Shown here: one piece after another, positions 1 through 6,253 of the stretch
Layout: every line of letters starts with the position of its first letter
Numbering within the stretch: the first letter of the stretch is position 1
Assembly (NCBI GenBank): GCA_017400025.1
Contig: JAFQAF010000162.1
Span: forward strand, 1 to 13,427
Length of the DNA stretch: 13,427 bases
Source: Oscillospiraceae bacterium
GTDB taxonomy: Bacteria > Bacillota_A > Clostridia > Oscillospirales > Ruminococcaceae
Reading direction: 5' to 3'
Translations under genes and position numbers: made by a program
The notes under the pieces: model-generated
Database searches by the model: none
What the model was told of the DNA's origin: nothing
Seen by the model: only the letters and a program-made list of their open reading frames with translations

Positions 1-2
1 TC

Positions 3-296
3 CGTGCGCCCGGTCTGCGCTATGCCATTGTGATGCTGAAAAATATGTTTGTTCCTTCAGCCGGCAGTGCCGCATACCCTGTAGCACAGTTCGTTGATGC
101 GAGACTGGTTGTCTTTGTTGCTGTAGGCGTACTGTTCAGCGGCTTTCTGCAGGAAAAACTGCCCCGGCTGAAACAGTATATTTTCAGCAGGGAAGTACAC
201 ACACTGGAAATGCTCTATCTGCCGCTGCTGTACTTTATATGTATAGTCAGCCTGGTTTCCAGCACTTACAACCCGTTTATCTATTTCAGATTTTAA
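3..296 (+). CDS. MBOAT-family O-acyltransferase, C-terminal fragment (5' end outside window)
   Basis: The frame is open from the left edge of the window (codon at 3-5) to TAA at 294-296, so only about 97 C-terminal residues are present; internal GTG and ATG codons at 30-35 are not taken as the start. The fragment is hydrophobic, with two likely membrane segments (around DARLVVFVAVGVLFSGFLQ and YLPLLYFICIVSLVSSTYN), and ends in NPFIYFRF. That ending is characteristic of AlgI/DltB-like membrane-bound O-acyltransferases, which move acyl groups (usually acetyl) across the membrane to extracytoplasmic glycans. The catalytic His region lies upstream, outside the window. The downstream AlgX/AlgJ-like gene begins 12 bp later and strongly supports the assignment. 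The acceptor polymer cannot be told. The call rests on the C-terminal motif and on context. Confidence 0.8.
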   Translation, partial: RAPGLRYAIVMLKNMFVPSAGSAAYPVAQFVDARLVVFVAVGVLFSGFLQEKLPRLKQYIFSREVHTLEMLYLPLLYFICIVSLVSSTYNPFIYFRF

Positions 297-308
297 GGAG
301 GACAGCCT

Positions 309-1322
309 GTGAAAAACAAAATATTTATTGCTGTTTTCCTGGCCCTCACAGTGGGACTGTGGCCGCTGTACCTGCTGACCTACGGCCTGTGGGACCACAC
401 AAACTACGAAAACAGAAACTACATTACATTTGAAGATATAAAAAATGCAGATTTCACCGAAAAAAGCAGTATGATTGACGGTTTTATAAACGACAACGCT
501 CCTTTCAAAAACGAGCTCACCAGCCTGAATGCCGGGCGGAATCTCAAACTTTTCGGCTCACTGCAGTCCGGTGAAGTTCTGCTGGGCAGGGAAGACTGGC
601 TGTTTCTGAAAAATAACCACGATTCCAACTCCACAGATGATTACCAGGGTACAAACCACTATACACCCCAGCAGATGGAAACCCTCGCCGCAAAGCTGGC
701 ACAGCTTGAAAGCATACTTTCCGCCAGAGGTGTGGAGCTGAAAATAATAGTTGCACCAAACAAGGAGCAGGTTTACAGTGAATATATGCCGCGGGATATT
801 CCAAAACTGGATGTTTCCAAAATCACTGTGCTGCAGCAGTATATTCCGCAGGAAGTGGAATTTTTCTACCTGCCGGAATATCTGAAAGACACAGAGGAAA
901 CCGTGTATTACAGATATGATACCCACTGGAACAACCTGGGGGCATTGCGTATGATTCAGTACCGGTTTGACGGTTTTGAAAACGCTGTTTATGAAAAAAC
1001 AGAGGACAAACCTCTGATGGACCTGGCAAACGTCAGCGGCATATACAATTATGTACAGCCGGACAGCTACTACCGGGTTACTACCAAAGCACAGCATTCC
1101 GGGCAGAAGCTTTACCTGCTGCACGACAGTTTCGGTGATATGATGCTGCCTATACTGGCAGACAGATATGATGTTGACCACGCCACCTTTGCATATTTTG
1201 CAGACTTCAGCCTGCCTCAGGACACTGATGTGCTGGTTATAGAAATATGTGAAAGATATTTTTACCGCATTTTCAATACAATCGATACAATTATTGAAAA
1301 CGCGGAAAATATGGGCAGATAA
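309..1322 (+). CDS. AlgX/AlgJ-like SGNH-fold protein, probable partner of the MBOAT acetyltransferase
   Basis: The 337-residue protein starts at GTG 309, with AAGGAGG at 295-301 seven bases upstream. An N-terminal hydrophobic segment (about residues 5-25) is a signal anchor, placing the rest outside the membrane. Family marks seen are GREDWLF at 93-99, which opens the AlgX-type SGNH domain, DTHWNN at 204-209 (Asp204 and His206 matching the catalytic DxH of AlgX/AlgJ), and HDSFGD at 272-277 (Ser274 as candidate nucleophile). All three triad residues are therefore present and the enzyme is probably active. In the alginate systems such proteins work with the MBOAT to O-acetylate an exported polysaccharide; in Bacillota the same pair is found beside varied surface-glycan genes. 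It overlaps nothing, follows the MBOAT gene by 12 bp and is presumably cotranscribed, ending at a terminator. It could equally be described as DHHW/DltD-like; the fold call is firmer than the substrate. Confidence 0.82.
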   Translation: MKNKIFIAVFLALTVGLWPLYLLTYGLWDHTNYENRNYITFEDIKNADFTEKSSMIDGFINDNAPFKNELTSLNAGRNLKLFGSLQSGEVLLGREDWLFLKNNHDSNSTDDYQGTNHYTPQQMETLAAKLAQLESILSARGVELKIIVAPNKEQVYSEYMPRDIPKLDVSKITVLQQYIPQEVEFFYLPEYLKDTEETVYYRYDTHWNNLGALRMIQYRFDGFENAVYEKTEDKPLMDLANVSGIYNYVQPDSYYRVTTKAQHSGQKLYLLHDSFGDMMLPILADRYDVDHATFAYFADFSLPQDTDVLVIEICERYFYRIFNTIDTIIENAENMGR

Positions 1323-1341
1323 AATACTGTATATTGATAAC

Positions 1342-1376
1342 AAAAGCCACAGCAGATTGTGCTGTGGCTTTTCTGT
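1342..1376 (+). terminator. Intrinsic terminator after the MBOAT/SGNH pair
   Basis: A perfect 13-bp stem, AAAAGCCACAGCA (1342-1354) with TGCTGTGGCTTTT (1360-1372), encloses a 5-nt loop and is followed by a T-rich CTGTTT. It lies 20 bp past the stop codon. The A-run on the other side would let it act on minus-strand transcription as well. Confidence 0.85.
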
Positions 1377-1407
1377 TTACGGTACAGCCTGCAGAAACAG
1401 ATAAAAC

Positions 1408-1436
1408 AAAAAGGACAAGGTGAAACCACCCTGTCC
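1408..1436 (-). terminator. Intrinsic terminator of the M20 amidohydrolase gene
   Basis: Read on the minus strand, GGACAGGGTG (1436-1427) pairs with CACCTTGTCC (1422-1413), with one G-U pair and a 4-nt loop, followed by TTTTT (1412-1408). It lies 15 bp beyond the stop of the minus-strand gene at 1451. Confidence 0.85.
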
Positions 1437-1450
1437 GTATTTTTGTTTTA

Positions 1451-2890
1451 TCAGCCTTCAAGGTCCGGCATAAATGCAGGGTCTGTAGGGCAGATGTAGC
1501 CGTCCGGGCAGTTCTTTTTGTGTTCTGCCTTGGCTTTTTCTATTATTTCCGGGTTATCAATTGCTTTCAGCGCTGTCAGTGCCAGAACCTTGGCGGCGTT
1601 TACCACGCCTTTGTGTGTGTAGCTTACAGCGCCCTGACCTGTCATCTGCCAGGAATGACCCGGTGTGCCTATGGCAACTGTTGCAGCGTTGAACTGTGCT
1701 GTAGGTGCACAGTAGCTTACATCACCCACGTCTGTGGAGCCAGGCATTGCTCTTTCCGGTGCGTGGTTGTAAGGTGCAATAAGCTTGTCCAGATATACAT
1801 TGTCATATTCGGAAACATCCACGCCGTTTGCCTTTGCCCGTTTTGCTTTTTCCAGCTGTGCTGCAGCCTGGTCAAAGGTTTCGTAATATGCTTTGGCCAT
1901 TGCCAGCTCTTCTTCTGTATATTCCGGTGTGCCCACTTCACAGAAGGCTTCATACATTACCTTGCCCAGAGTTTCGTTTGGAATATAGTCAGACAGGCCG
2001 TCCATATGTATTATTTCCAGTCTTGTGCCTGTCATAAGTGCGGCACCGCGTGCAATATCATCCACTCTGTCTGTGATTTCAAAGGCAGTTTTTGCTTTTG
2101 GCGCACGTACAAAGTAGTATGTGCAGGCATAGTCCTGAACAACGTTAGGGGCTTTTCCGCCTGCATCAAGGTATGAATAATGCACCCTTGCTTCCGGAAT
2201 AATATGTTCACGCAGATAGTTTACACCCACGTTCATCAGTTCGCAGGCATCCAGGGCACTTCTGCCCAGATGGGGCACTGCTGCAGCGTGGCTGGCCACG
2301 CCGTAGAATTTGTATTTGATACTGATGTTTGCCAGTGAGCCGTCGCCTGTAATGGCGTTAGTATCGCCCGGATGCCATGTCAGACAGATATCCATATCGT
2401 CAAACAGGCCGTCCCTTGCCATAAATACCTTGCCGCTGCCGTTTTCTTCACCAGGGCAGCCAAAGAAATAAATCTGTGCATCAACGCCGTTTTCTTCACA
2501 GTATTTTTTCAGACCAATGGAAGCACCCAGTGCACCTGCACCCAGGGAGTTGTGGCCGCAGCCGTGGCCCGGTGCGCCGTCCTTTTCACCGTCAGCAGCC
2601 CGGCGTGTTGTGCAGCCGGCCTTCTGTGTCAGTGCATCCAGGGCATCGTATTCAGCCAGAATACCGATTTTAGGGCCTTTTTCGCCCCATTTGCATACAA
2701 AGGCTGTTGGTATACCTGCTACGCCCATATCTGTTGTAAAGCCATACTGTTCAGCGGCTTTTGTCAGTGCCTGGGCAGATTTGTATTCCTTGAAATAAAC
2801 CTCTGCAGCCCGCCATACTTCGTCATTTACCTGTGCAATTATATCTGCAACGCTGTCCACAGCGTCAAACAGTTTTTTGTTGTCAATCAT
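1451..2890 (-). CDS. M20-family amidohydrolase, AbgB-like (p-aminobenzoyl-glutamate hydrolase subunit B type)
   Basis: The protein has 479 residues, about the length of AbgB. It starts at ATG 2890, with AAGGAG (plus coordinates 2899-2904) upstream. Dizinc M20 landmarks are visible: GHGCGHN at 108-114 (metal-binding His and Cys), PGEENG at 146-151 with a Glu pair at 148-149 (catalytic base and ligand), WHPGD at 172-176 and His201 in the lid-domain region, and GHSWQ at 411-415 carrying the last His ligand. The insertion between these is the dimerisation domain. No signal peptide is seen, so the enzyme is cytoplasmic. Family members hydrolyse amide bonds to a terminal amino acid, for example p-aminobenzoyl-glutamate or other N-acyl amino acids and dipeptides. 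Neither an AbgA-like subunit nor an AbgT transporter is next to it, so the folate-fragment role is only one possibility. The class call is firm; the substrate is inferred. Confidence 0.88.
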   Translation of the reverse strand: MIDNKKLFDAVDSVADIIAQVNDEVWRAAEVYFKEYKSAQALTKAAEQYGFTTDMGVAGIPTAFVCKWGEKGPKIGILAEYDALDALTQKAGCTTRRAADGEKDGAPGHGCGHNSLGAGALGASIGLKKYCEENGVDAQIYFFGCPGEENGSGKVFMARDGLFDDMDICLTWHPGDTNAITGDGSLANISIKYKFYGVASHAAAVPHLGRSALDACELMNVGVNYLREHIIPEARVHYSYLDAGGKAPNVVQDYACTYYFVRAPKAKTAFEITDRVDDIARGAALMTGTRLEIIHMDGLSDYIPNETLGKVMYEAFCEVGTPEYTEEELAMAKAYYETFDQAAAQLEKAKRAKANGVDVSEYDNVYLDKLIAPYNHAPERAMPGSTDVGDVSYCAPTAQFNAATVAIGTPGHSWQMTGQGAVSYTHKGVVNAAKVLALTALKAIDNPEIIEKAKAEHKKNCPDGYICPTDPAFMPDLEG

Positions 2891-2921
2891 TTCAGTATCT
2901 CCTTGATTAATATATATACAG

Positions 2922-2950
2922 AGTATATACCTTTATATAATAAAAATCAA
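2922..2950 (-). promoter_or_regulatory. Probable sigma-A promoter of the M20 amidohydrolase gene, with an overlapping dyad
   Basis: On the minus strand there is TTGATT (2950-2945), a 17-bp spacer and TATACT (2927-2922), which would start transcription near 2915 and give a leader of about 25 nt. A 7-3-7 inverted repeat, TATATAC-AGA-GTATATA (2913-2929), covers the -10 box and the likely start site and could be an operator, although the A+T richness makes chance dyads common. The promoter sits in the 98-bp gap after spoIIID, where I see no terminator, so read-through from spoIIID is also possible. Confidence 0.6.
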
Positions 2951-2988
2951 GATAAATATTCATACTGTTCGGATATGTATAAAATTTG

Positions 2989-3264
2989 CTATTTCTTTTT
3001 CGTGCACCCGGTATACTTCCGTCTTGTGGCAAGACCGCCCCTTATGTGGCGCTCACTTTTATTGCGGTACAGCACCCGGGCAGCCTCACTGTACAGGGCA
3101 GGGTTTTCGCTTTTCAGCCTTACTGTCAGGTCTTTGTGCCGGGTGCTTTTGGATATGCCGAACACAGCCGCCGCCTGTCTTACAGTGGCACCGGTTTCTG
3201 CCACATACCTTCCCACTGCCACGCATCTTTCCACTTCCATCTGTCGGAAAATTCTGTCCTCCAT
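2989..3264 (-). CDS. spoIIID: Stage III sporulation transcriptional regulator SpoIIID
   Basis: The 91-residue protein begins at ATG 3264, with GGAGG six bases upstream. It closely follows the Bacillus SpoIIID plan: an N-terminal segment VGRYVAETGATVRQAAAVFG (17-36), the helix-turn-helix GISKSTRHKDLTVRL (36-50), and the conserved basic tail around HIRGGLATRRKY (73-84) that adds a second DNA contact. SpoIIID is a small mother-cell regulator that activates and represses many genes during endospore formation, between the sigma-E and sigma-K programmes. Its presence implies a spore-forming lineage. One oddity is Arg42 in the recognition helix, where the Bacillus sequence reads SKSTVHKDL; the codon is clearly CGG. 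The C-terminus is short and lysine-rich (TGCTKKK). Sigma-E control is expected from the family, but I could not identify a convincing sigma-E promoter upstream. Confidence 0.95.
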   Translation of the reverse strand: MEDRIFRQMEVERCVAVGRYVAETGATVRQAAAVFGISKSTRHKDLTVRLKSENPALYSEAARVLYRNKSERHIRGGLATRRKYTGCTKKK

Positions 3265-3323
3265 TATGGACCTCCATCTTTTTTGTAATTTATATGCAGG
3301 CAGATGGCATTTAATGCATAAAA

Positions 3324-3339
3324 GTAAAATATGTTTTAC
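3324..3339. repeat. Short inverted repeat between spoIIID and the response regulator gene
   Basis: GTAAAA (3324-3329) and TTTTAC (3334-3339) form a 6-4-6 dyad in the 156-bp divergent intergenic region, 60 bp upstream of the spoIIID start and 22 bp upstream of the -35 box of the two-component operon. It could be a binding site or chance in A+T-rich DNA. Confidence 0.3.
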
Positions 3340-3360
3340 AATTAAACAGCAGCTTTGCCG

Positions 3361-3389
3361 TTGAAACTTGTTTTATAAATATGTATAAT
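3361..3389 (+). promoter_or_regulatory. Sigma-A type promoter of the two-component operon
   Basis: TTGAAA (3361-3366), a 17-bp spacer and a perfect TATAAT (3384-3389) precede the response regulator gene, with transcription expected to start near 3396. A ribosome site, GAGGAG (3408-3413), stands seven bases before the ATG. The match to consensus suggests substantial basal expression without an activator. Confidence 0.8.
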
Positions 3390-3420
3390 AAATATATATG
3401 CTTTATTGAGGAGAATATAA

Positions 3421-4089
3421 ATGAAAATATGGTGTATAGAAGATGACTTCAACATAAACAATCTTGTGGTTTACGCTATGCAGTCTGCCGGATACGAAGC
3501 ACGAGGCTTTACTACATCAGAAGATTTTGACAAGGCGATGAAAAGCGACAAGCCGGACCTTATTATTCTGGATGTAATGCTGCCCGATGTGGACGGTATG
3601 GAAATTCTGGCCAATCTCAAACAGATACCCGCTACAAAAACAATCCCGGTTATTATGCTCACTGCAAAATCTGCAGAAATAGATAAGGTACGTGCCCTTG
3701 ATATGGGTGCAGATGACTATGTTTCAAAGCCTTTCGGCGTTATGGAACTGCTCAGCCGTGTGCGCGCAGTGCTGCGCCGTACTACACCTAAAAATCTGAA
3801 CGAAGTTATTGTATGCCGGAATGTACAGCTTTTCCCATCCCAGCACAGGGTAGAGGTGGACGGCAGACAGGTGGAACTCACACTGAAAGAGTACAACCTG
3901 CTGAACCTCCTTATGGAAAACAAAGGTCAGGTGTTTACACGCAAACAGCTAATGGACAAAGTATGGGGCGATACCTATGTGGGCGAAAGCCGTACAATAG
4001 ATATGCATATCAAAACACTGCGCCAGAAGCTGGAATCCGGCGGTGACGTTATTAAGACAGTAAGAGGAGTAGGCTACAAGGCTGAATAA
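3421..4089 (+). CDS. OmpR/PhoB-family response regulator
   Basis: The 222-residue protein has a receiver domain (1-120) and an OmpR-type winged-helix DNA-binding domain (about 127-222). The acidic pair Asp8/Asp9, the phosphoacceptor Asp51 in LDVMLPD, Thr81 and Lys103 (SKPF) are all in place, so it should be phosphorylated normally. The DNA-binding domain shows ELTLKEYNLLNLL, the RTIDMHIKTLRQKL recognition helix and the C-terminal RGVGYK wing. It is followed after 5 bp by its histidine kinase. The kinase's sensor resembles PhoR-like proteins, and this regulator resembles PhoP/PhoB, but no pst or pho transport genes are in the window, so phosphate control is only a possibility. The start is supported by the Shine-Dalgarno sequence and promoter spacing. 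Confidence 0.93.
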   Translation: MKIWCIEDDFNINNLVVYAMQSAGYEARGFTTSEDFDKAMKSDKPDLIILDVMLPDVDGMEILANLKQIPATKTIPVIMLTAKSAEIDKVRALDMGADDYVSKPFGVMELLSRVRAVLRRTTPKNLNEVIVCRNVQLFPSQHRVEVDGRQVELTLKEYNLLNLLMENKGQVFTRKQLMDKVWGDTYVGESRTIDMHIKTLRQKLESGGDVIKTVRGVGYKAE

Positions 4090-4094
4090 CCGTT

Positions 4095-5759
4095 TTGAAA
4101 AAAAGAATTGTAAAAAACAACTTTTTAATCAGTACACTTGCCTGCGCTCTTGCAGTATGTACGTCGATTATTATTTATACATTATATATGCAGGAAACTA
4201 TGTACAAGCAGGTGCAGTCACAGACTCGCCTGCTGATGCATATTCTGGAAACCACCCCGGAAGACAACTTCAGTATTCTTTATGATATCGAAGGTCTGAC
4301 CCACGGGCGAGTTACATACATATACCATGACGGCGTGGTTACATATGATTCCCATTATGACATATCCACTATGGAAAATCATGCAGACCGCCCCGAAATT
4401 ATCCGGGCACTGAAAGACGAAATGTCCACTGTACAGCGCTATTCCACCACCTCTGACCAGGTTACATATTACTGTGCATCAAAGGTTGGTGACGGTTCTG
4501 TTGTAAGAATTGCTGTTACCACCAACGATATCTTTATGGATATTCTTATGGAGACCAGCCCTCTGGTACTGCTTGCCATTATATGTATAGTCACCCTGTG
4601 TTTTATGTTTTCCGGTGTAACCACAAGACGTATTGTAGACAATATTGAAAAGTACGATGTGGAAAAAGGTGACGGAAACATATATGAGGAACTGCAGCCT
4701 TTTATAAATAAAATCCGCAGGCAGAATGATATAATCAGCCGGCAGGTGCAGAACCTTACAGAAGAAAAACTGAAACTGCAGAGCATTTTCAATAATGTAA
4801 AGGAAGGCATTATTGTATGCAACAGTAAGTCGGAAATAATACAGATAAACCCTGAAGCCCGGGAACTGTTTGAAATAGATACAGACAACAAGGAATTCAG
4901 GGCACTGGTAAAAATACCGGAAATGCATACAGTCCTTGAAACTGCTTTGTCAGGCGGGACAGAACAGGCGGTTTTCCGCCTGAGGGACAACTGGTATCAG
5001 TGTATAGCCGGCGCAAACAGCTTTGATGGTGACCACGGCGCCATTATAATTGTAATGGATATCACTGACCAGATAGAAAGGGAGAGAGACCGCCGCCGTT
5101 TTGCAGACAGCATAACCCACGAACTGAAAACACCGCTGACCAATATTCTGGGTTACAGTCAGCTGATTTCTGCAGATATAGCCAAAAAAGAGGATATCCG
5201 CAATTTCGGGCATATAATTGAAAGCAATGCGGAAATACTCCTGACCATGATAGAAAATGTTATCAGGATTTCAGGCCTTGAGTCAGGCGAAAAGTTCAAT
5301 ATGGCACCGGTAAACCTGAAAAAGATAGTCAGAAAAGCTGCAGAGCAGCAGTCACCTGCGGCTGACAGAAAAAATATTTCGGTAAGCCTTGAACTGGATG
5401 ACGTGGAAATAATGGCTGACAGCAGCCTGATGTACCAGCTTGCAGACAACCTTATATCAAATGCCATAAAATACAATAAGGAAAACGGCTGGGTAAAGAT
5501 AACCCTTGGAAAAGAGGGCGGCAATGCTGTGCTTTCTGTTGCAGACAGCGGGATAGGCATACGGTCTGAAAACCACGAAAGTGTTTTTGAAAGGTTCTAT
5601 GTGGTGGAAAAATCAAGAAACAAGAATATTTCCTCTACCGGCCTGGGCCTTTCCATAGTAAAGCACATTGTAAATCTTCACCGAGGCAGTATTACACTTA
5701 AGTCTTCTCTTGGCAAAGGATCTGTTTTTACTGTAAATTTGCCTCTTTCGGTTAAATAA
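4095..5759 (+). CDS. Membrane sensor histidine kinase, PhoR-like, with PAS domain
   Basis: The protein has 554 residues. The start is taken as TTG 4095, five bases past the regulator's stop; it has no strong Shine-Dalgarno, only AAGG about 13 bases upstream inside the preceding gene, so translational coupling is likely. The order is a membrane segment (about 9-31), an extracytoplasmic sensor (32-150), a second membrane segment (about 155-174), a HAMP-like linker and coiled region (175-230), PAS (about 228-325), HisKA with His342 in SITHELKTPLTN, and HATPase_c with the N box DNLISNAIKYN (451-461), DSGIGI (484-489), FERFY (499-502) and GLGLSIVKH (516-524). All catalytic motifs are intact. The sensor segment DRPEIIRALKDE followed by RYSTTSDQVTYY is typical of PhoR-type kinases of Bacillota. 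The signal sensed is not known from sequence. Confidence 0.92.
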   Translation: MKKRIVKNNFLISTLACALAVCTSIIIYTLYMQETMYKQVQSQTRLLMHILETTPEDNFSILYDIEGLTHGRVTYIYHDGVVTYDSHYDISTMENHADRPEIIRALKDEMSTVQRYSTTSDQVTYYCASKVGDGSVVRIAVTTNDIFMDILMETSPLVLLAIICIVTLCFMFSGVTTRRIVDNIEKYDVEKGDGNIYEELQPFINKIRRQNDIISRQVQNLTEEKLKLQSIFNNVKEGIIVCNSKSEIIQINPEARELFEIDTDNKEFRALVKIPEMHTVLETALSGGTEQAVFRLRDNWYQCIAGANSFDGDHGAIIIVMDITDQIERERDRRRFADSITHELKTPLTNILGYSQLISADIAKKEDIRNFGHIIESNAEILLTMIENVIRISGLESGEKFNMAPVNLKKIVRKAAEQQSPAADRKNISVSLELDDVEIMADSSLMYQLADNLISNAIKYNKENGWVKITLGKEGGNAVLSVADSGIGIRSENHESVFERFYVVEKSRNKNISSTGLGLSIVKHIVNLHRGSITLKSSLGKGSVFTVNLPLSVK

Positions 5760-5770
5760 ATAAAGGATAA

Positions 5771-5810
5771 CACGGCAAAGAACAAAGTTTTTGTGCCGTG
5801 TTTGCTTTTT
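5771..5810 (+). terminator. Intrinsic terminator of the two-component operon
   Basis: CACGGCA (5771-5777) pairs with TGCCGTG (5794-5800) across a 16-nt loop, and is followed directly by TTTGCTTTTT (5801-5810). It begins 11 bp after the kinase stop codon. Confidence 0.8.
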
Positions 5811-5962
5811 ATAAATATTCATCGATGTAAAAAATATACAAAATATGCATTAAATAATGTACTTTTGTTACCTTAAATTGTCCTTTTGTGCTTTAAAATA
5901 CAGTCTAAACATTGCTCTGATAAGGAGTAAGTCAAAAAAATGTCAATCTAAATAAAAATAAG

Positions 5963-6007
5963 AAAAAGCCCTGAAAACCATTAAAAAAATAAAAATCGGG
6001 CTTTTTT
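5963..6007 (+). terminator. Terminator-like hairpin with a long A-rich loop
   Basis: AAAAAGCCC (5963-5971) pairs with GGGCTTTTT (5998-6006) around a 26-nt, mostly A, loop, and the T-run continues to 6007. It lies 150 bp past the kinase operon's own terminator and 149 bp before the transporter promoter. It may be a backup terminator or the end of an unrecognised small transcript; no clear promoter for such a transcript was found. Confidence 0.5.
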
Positions 6008-6155
6008 GTATTCCATGGAAAATCAAATGTATTTCTACAAAAACTAAAATGAAACTTTTTTGTAACTATTTATTGTAGAAAGTGACAAAGGAAGTGTAAA
6101 ATTGTGGTCAAATTTTCACTGTTTTCACAAAAGTTTCAAAAAAGGTCAAAATCGG

Positions 6156-6184
6156 TTGACTATGTTGTAAATATGCATTATAAT
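6156..6184 (+). promoter_or_regulatory. Strong sigma-A promoter of the DUF3798 lipoprotein gene
   Basis: TTGACT (6156-6161), a 17-bp spacer and TATAAT (6179-6184) give an almost consensus promoter, with initiation expected around 6191. The leader of about 60 nt contains AACCATA (6188-6194) complementary to TATGGTT (6216-6222) and an inner AACCT-ATAC-AGGTT hairpin (6203-6216), then AGGAGG (6240-6245) eight bases before the ATG. The hairpin may be an operator dyad or an mRNA 5' structure. Confidence 0.85.
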
Positions 6185-6253
6185 ACCAACCATAGCAAAC
6201 AAAACCTATACAGGTTATGGTTTGGAAGTATATTTTATTAGGAGGAAACTCAT

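Larger units (their letters stand above)
5811..6253 (+). other. Long A+T-rich intergenic control region upstream of the DUF3798 transporter
   Basis: No gene is supported here. The region holds a terminator-like hairpin (5963-6007), a perfect 9-bp inverted repeat TTTCTACAA (6032-6040) with TTGTAGAAA (6073-6081), an imperfect dyad GTGTAAAATT/AAATTTTCAC (about 6094-6120), two copies of GGTCAAA (6106-6112 and 6144-6150), a dyad GTCAA-6-TTGAC (6145-6160) that covers the -35 box, and the promoter of the lipoprotein gene. An SD-like AAGGAG near 5922 is followed by an ATG with only three codons before a stop and is not called. The density of dyads suggests regulated initiation, but no known operator consensus was recognised. 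Confidence 0.5.

Noticed and set aside
558..1343. Long minus-strand frame over the SGNH protein gene
   Set aside because: The plus-strand frame has GTG with a strong Shine-Dalgarno and the full catalytic motifs; the antisense product has no recognisable domain.
3265..3320. Sigma-E promoter for spoIIID
   Set aside because: A CATATAAAT near 3290-3300 on the minus strand resembles a -10, but no good -35 stands 14-15 bp upstream.
5922..5951. Tiny leader ORF after AAGGAG
   Set aside because: Only three codons before a stop and poor spacing; no support for a functional leader peptide.
6145..6160. CcpA cre site at the -35 region
   Set aside because: The dyad has a central CG but does not match the cre consensus at its flanking positions.
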